Part shown: piece by piece, positions 11,348 to 23,300 of the stretch | Layout: each line of letters begins with the position of its first letter | Position numbering within the stretch: the stretch's first letter is position 1 | The notes under the pieces: generated by a model | Told to the model about the DNA's origin: nothing | Databases searched by the model: none | Seen by the model: the letters and a program-made list of their open reading frames with translations, nothing else | Made by a program: the position numbers and the translations under genes | Assembly (NCBI GenBank): GCA_950097015.1 | Contig: CATNEN010000012.1 | Location: forward strand, 2,659,501-2,723,500 | DNA: 64,000 nucleotides | Source: Macrostomum hystrix | Lineage: Eukaryota > Platyhelminthes > Macrostomidae | Direction of reading: 5' to 3'

Positions 11348-14300
11348 TCACAGCTTCAAGCGGCTCAAGCTGCCGCTGACATTCAGCGAACTGTCGCCCA
11401 GTCGGCTGCCGTCGGCTCGGTCTGAGCCCTCCTTGTCCTCCTCCTCCGCTTCCTCCTCCTTGTCATCGGTCGATCCGCCTCCCATGGAGCTGCGGAAATG
11501 CGGGCGCGTTTTATCGAACTGTGCTCAACTTGAGCTCGGAGATTAAATAATTTCCAAAGTTTTCCAGCTTACCTGCAGCCGAACAGCTGCCGCACCCGCT
11601 TGGTCATGAACTCAACCAGCTCGTACTCGTTGCCCTGCAGGCTGGCATCGGCTTTCACCACGGCGAACGAGTCGTTGATGATGGTTAGGAAGATTCCCAA
11701 CAGGCCGAATGTCACCAGGCAGATGAAGGAGAAGAAGAACAGCGGCCCGAGCAGGGAGCTCACGGAGACCAGGTCCTTTGGAGTGCGGAGAGTGAGGCCG
11801 CATTCATTTGTGTGTGTGTGCCAAGGGGTCAGCGGAGGCGACTTTCGCCAAGTGGGTATTGAAATACCCTCGTGGTCGCTTATGAGTTAGAGGAAAGAGA
11901 AGCGTGGAGACCACTCACTTTGAACTTGAACACGCCCAGTGCCATTGAGAACAGGGCGCCCAGGGTGCCATAGAAGGAGCGATAGCTCTGCAGCTGGGTG
12001 CCGAAGATCAGGTAGGCGGCCGAGCAGAAGGCCACGAAATAGATGACGAACATGAAGACAAAGGAGCGCAAATCCTTGTAGGCCAGCTTGATGGTAGCTC
12101 CTAGCATGCCCATGCGTCTGTTGAAGCGCAGGATCTTGATGAACTTGACGGTGCTGATGAACACAACGATGCCGACCATGCAGGTGTACAACTCGTCGTA
12201 GGAAGCCAGGGAGCCAAAGTTCACGTAGTCAGAAGACTTGGCACTGTTCAACGCACCCATTGCAACAATGGCCAAGATCTTCTTGAACGCGTACATGACA
12301 ACAGCGGTGACGGTGATGCAGAGCGTCACGAATTCCAGAATGTTCCAGAAGCCAGAAAAATAGGCGCAGCGTTCGCGCCTGATTGTCAAGCCCTCGCGGA
12401 TGCTGAAGTACAACACGAACAGGGCGAAGACAATCTCCATGAACATCACAATGGCGCCGAAGCTGCCAACGTAGGAGAATAGGCGGAACACCTGAGGGAG
12501 AGTTTGAGACATTCAGAATTGGAGTTCAGAGTTTATTTGAGCTTTCAGTTATAATTTGTGACACTATAATCTAGAACAGTATACTCAAACCTACATTCTG
12601 CAAAAAATGTGTCAAGAATTAACAAAACCTCTGAAGAATTATCGACACTGATTACACGTCACTCTAGGTAAGCAGGTGTCAGAGTAGCGGCACTAATTAC
12701 CCGTCACTCCAGGTAAGCAGGTGTCAGAGTAGCGGCACTAATTACCCGTCACTCTAGGTAAGCAGGTGTCAGAGTAGCGACACTAATTACCCGTCACTCC
12801 AAGTAAGTAGGTGTCAGAGTAGCGACACTAATTACCCGTCACTACAGGTAAGCAGGTGTCAGAGTAGCGGCACTAATTACCCGTCACTCCAGGTAAGCAG
12901 GTGTCAGAGTAGCGGCACTAATTACCCGTCACTCTAGGTAAGCAGGTGTCAGAGTAGCGACACTAATTACCCGTCACTCTAGGTAAGCAGGTGTCAGAGT
13001 AGCGGCACTAATTACCCGTCACTACAGGTAAGCAGGTGTCAGAGTAGCAGCACTAATTACCCGTCACTCTAGGTAAGCAGGTGTCAGAGTAGCGGCACTA
13101 ATTACACGTCACTCTAGGTAAGCAGGTGTCAGAGTAGCGGCACTAATTACCCGTCACTCCAGGTAAGCAGGTGTCAGAGTAGTGGCACAAATTATACGCA
13201 GAAGTGGATCTCACCTTGACTTCCGAATAGGTCACAGCGCTGCCAGTCTGAAGGAACTCAGCCACCATGGTGACAGAAGCGAACAGATTGGACGGTGCAT
13301 TGTAAACCGTGAACTCGATGAACACAGCTCTGGTGCGAGTATCCAGCCAGTTCTGTTCGTAGATCTCACTAATTTTATTCTGCACTTCCTCCAGGGTGCG
13401 GGGAAAGTTTAATACATAGCCGCCACCCTTGTAAGTGCTGACCTGGGCCATGTAGGGTAGGCCTGTAATGAGGTGACGACAGGGGGGAGAAAGTGCTGGA
13501 ACTGAACTCCAATGACAGCACAGAATACTTTCAACTCACCCTTGAGCTTGATCGAAGAGCTGTACACAAACGGGGTGTTGTAGGTCTTGTTCTCCTTCTG
13601 CCAGGCCCACTTGTCCGGGTCCATCGGCTCCCACATAGGCTCGTAGGGCCCCGTATCGTCGTCCATCCAGTTGTAGGCACTTCGGCAGGACTTGTCAATG
13701 AAGGTTGAGAACACGGCAGGTGGCCGGCAGGTGTTGTCCTTGATGCGGAACTGGCGCAGGCGGGGCACGCCAACGCGGAAGATGTTGCGGCTGCCGTCAT
13801 TAATCGCCATCTTCTCGCGCCAGGTGGCCTCCGTCTGTCGTAGCGGTTGGGGATGGGTGCCTCTGTCAAGATTCTACCTGAATTCTGACTGAATTCTATC
13901 TTGATTTTGTCAGGATTCTACCTGGATTCGAACTTGATTCTACCTGGATTCGGCCTTGATTCTACCTGGATTCTGCCTTGATTCTACCAGGATTCTGCCT
14001 TGATTCTACCTGGATTCTGCCTTGATTCTACCAGGATTCTGCCTTGATTCTACCTGGATTCTGCCTTGATTCTACCTGGATTCTGCCTTGATTCTACCAG
14101 GATTCTGCCTTGATTCTACCTGGATTCTGCTTAGATTCTACCTAGATTCTACCTGGATTCTACCTGGATTCTACCTGGATTCTGCCTAGATTCTACCTGG
14201 ATTTGAACGTACGCTTAAGAGCACCAGTATAGCTTTGATTTCAATCGAACCAATGAATTTCCATCTAGATGACTAATTCGCGGTTCTTACCCCGTCTTCA

Positions 14301-17300
14301 AAGTCTCCGGCGTACATGTTGGGCACAAGTGTGCCATTCAAGTACTTGTAGAATGCCTGGTAGCTCGGAATGGCATTGTCGAAGCTTTTCGTGAAGGTGT
14401 TTCGCATCACCTCGCCAAGCTTGAAGGAGTTGATGCTGCGCGTCTGGTAGGAGATGAAGAACACGACTAGGACGAAGACTGAGTAGGCCAGCATCTCCTT
14501 GATGATGCCCTCCATTTTGATCTCCTTCAAGCGGATCTCGCGAATCTCGGCCAGTTTCTCCTGGTTGGGTAGGCAGAGATCCTCCCGAGCGGTGCGGCGC
14601 TGCAGCATGATCTGCTGGATGTCAACCTGGGTGATTTTGACCGAGTTGTCTATGGTAAAATACTCGTAGATCAAGGATAAAGCAAGACAACTAACCCAGT
14701 TGAACCATATGTACAGCCAGTGACAGTCGCAGTCATTACAGCTATTACAATTGAGTAAACTACAGTATTGGGTAATTTATTGCTCAAAGATACAAACTGT
14801 TTCGCGTCGGCTGAGATTAGAGCGCCAAATCTCATTTGGCTATAATCTGCACTCTTCTTTTTCAGCTTTCGGCACACTATCGGTGACTATCGCTTGGAGC
14901 ATGTTTATCATCCACTACTCGTTCTCTACCCCGCTACCCATCCTTATCGCTGATTGGCTAGCACATGGAGCATGTTTATATCCACTATTCCTTCTCTACC
15001 CCGTTACCCATCCTTATCGCTGATTGGCTAGTATATGGAACATATATGGAACATATCTCGAATTCTCAATTTCATCCCTACTCCGGCCACGTCTCTGATT
15101 GGCTGGCTCTCGAAACTGACCTCCTTCTTCTGCAGCAGCTCCTCGTCGTGCTTCAACATGGCGTCATCAAACGCAGCCTCTTCGTCTTCCATGTCCGGCT
15201 TCTTGATGATCATGGAGATCACGGCGGCCAACAGCAGCACCTTCAGCGGCTGCACCAGGATGACGTTTTGGAAGAAGGACAGTAGGAATGTGAGCAGCCA
15301 GTCGTTTGACTTATCCCGGCCCCACTCCATGCTGGAATGGAAAATAACGAGAAATTGAGAAGTAAACATTTTGGATGTCGACATGTCGACACCAAATAAA
15401 AGCTACTTGAAGTAGTTAGACAAAGCCGACGCACCTGTACAGAATGACAAAGAACGCCGAGCCGAACACACTGAAGAACACCAGCACCCAGGCAATGTAA
15501 ATGCACCAGTGCGGGAACAGGAACGGCTTGCTCTTCTTCATCTCCGGGTCCTCCACCTGGGTCTCCTTGCGGCCGCCTGACTGGAAGCTGAGCATGTTGC
15601 GGAGGCTCTCCCACACTCGGTTCGTCTTCTTCGAGGCCTCGGCGTCGCCATCCCAGCCGGCAGCCACGGAGCTGCCGGTGGCCTGGCCCTCCTCGGCAAT
15701 GTTGAACATCTCCATGCTGCGACCGACTGAGCGCCAGGTGTACTTGCTGGACTTGGTGCTCAAATCCTGATTGACCTGCAGCACCTTGTTGCCGGCTGCC
15801 TTGGCCTTGCACTTCTTAAAGAAGGTGATAATGATGACGGACGGCGGGAACACAATCAGGGTGGACACCACCGAGACGAACAGCTGGTCCAGGGTGAACG
15901 TTATGGGACCTTGGCGGGGATAGGACAGGAATTGTAGGATTCGTGGACCTGACACATGATTCTAACATACTGGCACATGATTCTAACATACTGGCACGTG
16001 ATTCTAACATACTGGCACATGGTTCTAGCATGCTGACACATGGTTCTAACATGCTTGATCCGTAATCGACAATTCATTCTCCCAATCAAGGATTCATAAT
16101 CCCAATCTAGGATTCATAATCCCAATCTAGGATTCATCAATCCCTAATCTAGGATTTCTATTCCCAATCTAGGATTCACTATACTAATCTAGGATTCATA
16201 ATCCCAATCTAGGTTTCACTGTACTAATCTAGGATTCAAAATCCCAATCTAGGATTCTAATTCCCTAATCTGGGACTTTTCCAACGCTAATCCCTAATCC
16301 AACCTATCGACATTCTCACCAATCGTGATGCCGGTCTTCTTCTCCATCTTGTCGGAGGACTTAAAGAACATGGCGTTGGTGATCATTGTGAGGAACAGCA
16401 GCGACAGGCAGCAGGAGATGCGCTGCACCCTAGTGAACGCACTCCTAGTCGGCCTGGAGAAGATACTGAACCACAGGTGCTCGTTACGCAACTTGCGCTG
16501 CACTGAGCTGGAGAACAGCTGCTTGAAGGCCACCAGGTCGGCGAGGCCGGAGACGGGCAGGATTCGCTCCACCTGGCCGTCGCCCTCCTCCACAGCCAGC
16601 CAATTGTTGCACAGGAAGAATGATCTTGAAATGAACAGTTTGAATGGAAGGGAGTGCAGTTAGAGTTTCCAAGAGGCCGGGAGTGGGAATCTCAGCCAGA
16701 ACAAGTGTCCGTGAGCAAGACAATTTAATTATCAATGTTCATGCTTTTAGTAAAATAGGTACTAGCATCAGCATCAGCAGAAGTAGTAATATCTATTTCT
16801 ACAGTAATTACAGCAGGGGTCGGCAAACTCCGAGCCAGCCCGCTTGCCAGATGCGGCCCTCGAAGCTACCAAGTCCGGCCCGTTGCTCCTTCCAGCACAT
16901 ATAGCATCCTGTTTCATCTCTCCTCGTTCTAGTATCCTTTTTCTTTCTCATTTAACCCTTTCTCATCTCTCCCGTATCTCATCTCTCCCGCGTCACATCT
17001 CATCCGTGTCTCATCTCTCCCCTGTCTCATCTATCGTGTCTCATCTGTCCTCTGTCTCATCTCTCCCGTGTCTCATCTCTCCCGTGTCTCATCTTTCCCC
17101 TGTCTCATCTGTCCTCTGTCTCATCTCTATCGTATCTAATCTCTCACGTGTCTCATCTGTCCTCTGTCTCATCTCTCCCGTGTCTTAAGAGCTATCCTCC
17201 CTTTTCTCATACTTCTAAAGTCAATACGGCCCACGGTCGTCTTTTAGGTTCTCTCCGTGGCCCGCACGCTAATGGGCTTGCCGAACCATGATATGCAGTA

Positions 17301-20300
17301 GTGAATAGGTGACAGGGTTACTAAACGCCTTGTTATAACGACAAAAAGGTACACATGTACTTTTATGTACCCCTACGTCCCACTCGTTGAGTTCTCAATT
17401 TAGCATTTGAATTTCTTTGTCCGCGGCCAGTAAACACTGTGCTCTGTACTTCCACAACTTACTTTTCACCCGTCTGCAAATCATTAATGACCACCTGGTC
17501 CAGGTACCAGGATTTCTCCTTGCCCTTGCCGGAATTGTCGTGCCAGATGCGCAGGAAGGTCAGCGGGCCCAGCGAGCTCTCCGTGGACATGACGAAGTTG
17601 TACACCTCGCCGCGCGGGAATCCCTGGCAAAGAGTGGCGGTTGAAATGCAGCTTAAAAGTCGATAACCTTTGACTCTGACTATATAGGATTAGTGATACA
17701 TTTGATATTGTCACGCAATCGTATCGTGCCACCTTCGACCTTGAATTCTAACAACATCACGTGACACTTATTGATACTTAAAAAGCTAGTCATCGAAATA
17801 GGACGAGTAAAATGTCTAAAAATATTAGCACTTGTCTCACCTTTCTATCACCGTCCGTCAGCTCGCGAATTCCCGTGTCGCCGTTGTCACCGCAGAGGAT
17901 AAAGTAGACCTTGGAAGTCGTGCCGGAGCCCTTCCTGTAGCCAGTCATGACCGAGATCTGGTAGTGGTAGGTGTCGCTGGGAATGTTGTCCTGCAGGTTG
18001 GTGGCGCCCCACCGCTTGATGTCCTTCTTGTCCATGATGCGGCCCCAGATCATCAGGATGATGTACAGAATCAGAGTGCTGATCACGGTAGAAAACACCG
18101 CGGCATTCTCGCTGAGGTTCTTGAACTTGCTCCAGACCGTGTTGAAGTCGATGGTGTTTGGTGGCACCACCATGTCGCTGGCGAATGACGTCAGATGTGA
18201 CACCTCCATGTGCATCAGCGACGGGCAGGAGAGCGGACCGACCTGAAGCACGCGCGATTTTAAATTTCGTTAAATTATAATGAAGCATCCCTTGTTTCGT
18301 GCTACTGGTGGCCCCTAAAAGGGCCGTTTTAAAAACAAATTACCATTTTTTTTCATTACACGCTAGTGTGCTAGGCTGATATGTACACGCTATTCTTGCG
18401 TCTGATTGGCTGGGCTTGTTTTTTGATATCGATCGTAGGCTTTTAAAGGTTTTTCTAAATATAAAAATAATAATGTGCGCGATCTCGTGCAATGATTTCT
18501 GTCAGGTTTAAATAATCACACAAGTATTGCCTTAAGCGAAACAATATAACAGTGTCTCCAAAGGTTGTTGACAGGTTTCAAAGTTAAGAGACTCACTTGG
18601 ATGCCATCGGATTTCCAAATCTTGGCTTCTTCGTCGAAGTACAACGGACTGTCAACAAAGGATGAGAACTCATACACTGTCTTCGGGTTGACTGGCTTAG
18701 CGGAAGTGTCAAACTTTACCGTAGCCTCTGGAATTTTCAATGGCAAATAGAAAAGTGAGTACTTCTGTCTGCCCATCTAAGCAGTTGAGAATATTTCTGA
18801 AATGCGTCTGGACGGAGCCATTTCACCCCATGCTTCCTGTGACTTTTCGCTCTGGCGCAACAGAAATATTTTCAATACTTATTCTGGGGGGTGGCTCTGC
18901 CGTTACAGACAAGGAAGCCTTCAAAGCTCACGATAAATTGTGACGAACACGCAGTAGAGCCCCGCCGTGTTGGTCAAATTCGCAGGAAAAATGTAGGAAT
19001 TCTTCAGCTCGTTCTGCAGTTCCAGACCGCTCTGGCCTTTCAGCATCGCCGCATCCGACTGACTCAAGTTGCCCTTGAGCTCGTCCAGGGATCTGGGCAG
19101 GTAGGTCACCCATGTGTAGTTGCCGCTTTCTGCATCCGGGCAGGAGCCGTTGTTCAGGTAGATGACAAAGTTAACCTCGGTCACCGAAGTGTCGTTCTTC
19201 AGATCCCGGACGTTGATGCCGAGGGTCTGGTTGTCCCGGGTCAGGTTGGAGCAGTGGCAGTTGCCTATCTTGTCGTCATGCTTCACCGGGTAGAGGCGAG
19301 TGTTCGAGGGCGCTGGAGAAAATTTTGGGAATTTTGTTACATGGCTAGCTCGTAGTTGTCTGGAGTTGAGTATCTATGGTACAATTTCATTGGGCTCTCT
19401 CAAGGTCATTCTCATTTAAGGTCGCGTCCCAACCTCAAGGTCGCTACGGTTCTGAATGATAACAACGTCGCAATGGTTGAATTTCCGCTTTTCAAGGTCA
19501 CAATGATTGAAATTTCCCCAAGAACTGTCCGTCTGACCTAGAATCTGCACCCAAATTCTCAAGGTCACCGTGTGTTGAAATTTCCTTTGAACGTTGTCAT
19601 AAATTTCTAGGGCTTTTTCCTTAGAAAGCTCTCTGGACTAACCGGAATTTCGCTTGATGAAGATTGAGATCGGTTTGTCCAGGTCTTTGGTGAGCACCGA
19701 GCCGCCGCCGACTTTGTTGATGTCAACCGACGTCAATGGCGAGTTCACCGCCCTGTCGCCGTGACAGATCGGATTCGTCTTGAAAGTTTGCATCTGGAAA
19801 GGGGAGTCGGTGGCAGAGCAGTCAACGCGATTGCCTCTCGCACCAAGGTCCCTAAACTCGATTTCATGTCGAGGCCACATTCATTTGAGGCGCAGCCGCG
19901 GAGAGAAGGCTTGCGGGCAAGTGTACACTGCCTGACGATGAGAATGTCAGGGTAGATCTACACACCTGTGTGAGCGTGTGCCTGCGTATAGATTCTGTGT
20001 GCGTGTGTGCTCAGGAGTCAGCGATATAGGCAGAATTGCCTCCTCGCTGGCTGTAGGTCCATTGTCACCAAGCGATGTGCCATTGCCTGTAGCCCTTCCG
20101 CAACTACGAGCTAATACGTAATAAGTTTTAAACATCAGTTGTAATAAAACAGCTTATAGTGTCCTTGACTATTTTCTAGCATTTCTGCTGCAAGTAATAA
20201 GATAAGATATTTTCGAAGCACGAAACGATTTGCCATTTTTTCCGTCAAACTTCACTAATAAAGATGCGAAATCTCACCCCGATTCCGACACCGGCGCCCA

Positions 20301-23300
20301 GTAGCTCCTTGGGAACGTTAACGCCACCGTCATCGGATGCTGCCCCGACTGCCGCTGAATAACGCATTGAAACGAGTGACAGATTCATGTTAATTAGTCA
20401 GTACACATTTGGCCTGAAAAGGAATTATATTTCGAAAAAACTTTTTCCCCCCTGCTAACCTTCATCGTTGCTTAAGTTGGACGGCGCCCGCACGCTTGCC
20501 ACAGCGACTGTCTTGGTGACCACCTCAGACTTTTCTCCTTTGTCCAGCGAGGTGCCAGCGCAGGTCTTCAGCGAGCTGAGCGACTTGGTGGCGATGTCAG
20601 CTTTCTGCCATTGGTGAAGGATTTAGAAGGGTCGGTTTTAAGTGAGAGAGAAACGATTCTTAGGAGTGACGACTCTCAGCAGTGACGACTCTCAGGAGTG
20701 ACGACTCTCAGGAGGAAAGATTCTCAGGAGGAACGATTCTCAGGAGGAAAGATTCTCAGGAGGAACGATTCTCAGGAGGAAAGATTCTCAGGAGGAAAGA
20801 TTCTCAGGAGGAACGATTCTCAGGAGGAAAGATTCTCAGGAGTGACGACTCTCAGGAGAAAAGATTCTCAGGAGTGACGACTCTCAGGAGAAAAGATTCT
20901 CAGGAGTGACGACTCTCAGGAGGAAAGATTCTCAGGAGCAAAGATTCTCAGGAGGAACGATTCTCAGGAGGAAAGATTCTCAGGAGTGACGATTCTCAGG
21001 AGCAAAGATTCTCAGGAGGAACGATTCTCAGGAGCAAAGATTCTCAGGAGCAAAGATTCTCAGGAGGAACGATTCTCAGGAGGAAAGATTCTCAGGAGTG
21101 ACGATTCTCAGGAGCAAAGATTCTCAGGAGGAAAGATTCTCAGGAGGAAAGATTCTCAGGAGCAAAGATTCTCAGGAGGAAAGATTCTCAGGAGCAAAGA
21201 TTCTCAGGAGGAAAGATTCTCAGGAGTGACGACTCTCAGGAGTGACGACTCTCAGCAGTGACGACTCTCAGCAGTGACGACTCTCAGCAGTGACGACTCT
21301 CAGCAGTGACGACTCTCAGCAGTGACGACTCTCAGCAGTGACGACTCTCAGGAGCAAAGATTCTCAGGAGGAAAGATTCTCAGGAGCAAAGATTCTCAGG
21401 AGGAAAGATTCTCAGGAGCAAAGATTCTCAGGAGTGACGACTCTCAGGAGGAAAGATTCTCAGGAGGAATGATTCTCAGGAGTGACGACTCTCAGGAGAA
21501 AAGATTCTCAGGAGCAAAGACTCTCAGGAGTGACGACTCTCAGGAGGAAAGATTCTCAGCAGGAAAGATTCTCAGGAGGAAAGATTCTCAGGAGTGACGA
21601 CTCTCAGGAGAAAAGATTCTCAGGAGCAAAGACTCTCAGGAGTGACGACTCTCAGGAGAAAAGATTCTCAGGAGCAAAGACTCTCAGGAGTGACGACTCT
21701 CAGGAGAAAAGATTCTCAGGAGCAAAGACTCTCAGGAGTGACGACTCTCAGGAGAAAAGATTCTCAGGAGCAAAGATTCTCAGGAGTGACGACTCTCAGG
21801 AGAAAAGATTCTCAGGAGCAAAGACTCTCAGGAGTGACGACTCTCAGCAGGAAAGATTCTCAGGAGGAAAGACTCTCAGGAGTGACGACTCTCAGGAGAA
21901 AAGATTCTCAGGAGCAAAGATTCTCAGGAGTGACGACTCTCAGGAGAAAAGATTCTCAGGAGCAAAGACTCTCAGGAGTGACGACTCTCAGCAGGAAAGA
22001 TTCTCAGCAGGAAAGATTCTCAGGAGGAAAGATTCTCAGGAGGAAAGATTCTCAGGAGGAAAGATTCTCAGCAGGAAAGATTCTCAGCAGGAAATATTCT
22101 CAGCAGGAAAGATTCTCAGGAGGAAAGATTCTCAGGAGGAAAGATTCTCAGGAGGAAAGATTCTCAGGAGGAAAGATTCTCAGGAGGAAAGATTCTCAGG
22201 AGGGACGATTGTCAGGAGTGGCTATTTTAAGGGGTCAATTCCATTGTGTTTGGCAATTGTGAGGATAAAAATCGGATCTCTATAATCGACTTCATCTTAC
22301 CTGAGCCTTCCTCTGCTCCTGCTGTGCCAGCAGCGCTTGAAACTTCTCACTGCACAACTCGTTTCTCATGTCGGGCATCATGTACTTTAGCATTTTCTGC
22401 AGCTGAGTGCAGTTCTTGATGCAGCTGAACCTAGAAGTGGATTTTTCATTGAGTTACTGATTAGAATTACTTATTGGCTGGGGTAGAAATTGGTGCAGAT
22501 GTGGCGGCCTCCCCAGTCCATGGACTGAACAGCTGTACACAGCCTTTAACAGCGTCGCACGATAGTTCAAAAGTACAACGTCTATAACCGCAACACCGAA
22601 TTCATTGTTTTATGGTCCCAACCTCCAATGCACTGTCCAATGGTCACATCCTCTGAAGCACTGTCTATGGTAAAAAACCCGTAATGCAGTCAATGTTCAC
22701 AACTTACACATTGTCTGGCAGGGTGTCTCCATCTGGCAGCGGACACTTTGAGCTCTTCGGAGCTCCGGCCTGCTCATTGTGCTGGGTTGGATTCAGCGGC
22801 GCTTCGCGAACAGCCCTGCGTCGCCTAGCAACAGACATGGCTGGGGCAGCGCTAGGATCACACCAGTCCAAGCTGAGATCGGCCGGCCAGCCCATCACAG
22901 TCTCCATGGTTGTTACGCACGCTTGAATGTCCTCCTGGGCTGGAGTCATTGTGGGCTGGATGTTGCCCACAGTCGAAGCCGTTCCTGAGGATTTAAAAAA
23001 ACAGATCGATATATATTTTCTTAATTTCCCGAGCTTTTCGATTCCGAAATTTTCTACTCCGAGATTCCAAAATATCCCATTCTGAAATCGCCCATTCTCA
23101 AATCTCCCATTACCAAATCTCCCATTACCAAATCTCCCATTCTCAAATCTCCCATTCCCAAATTTCCCATTCCCAAATCTCCCATTTTCAAATCTCCCAT
23201 TACCAAATCTCCCATTACCAAATCTCCCATTCTCAAATCTCCCATTCCCAAATCTCCCATTCCCAAATCTCCCATTCCCAAATCTCCCATTCCCAAATCT

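Noticed and set aside
20655-22205. CRISPR array
   Set aside because: Units are contiguous 16-mers with no unique spacers, in an animal genome; all other arrays here are likewise pure tandem repeats.
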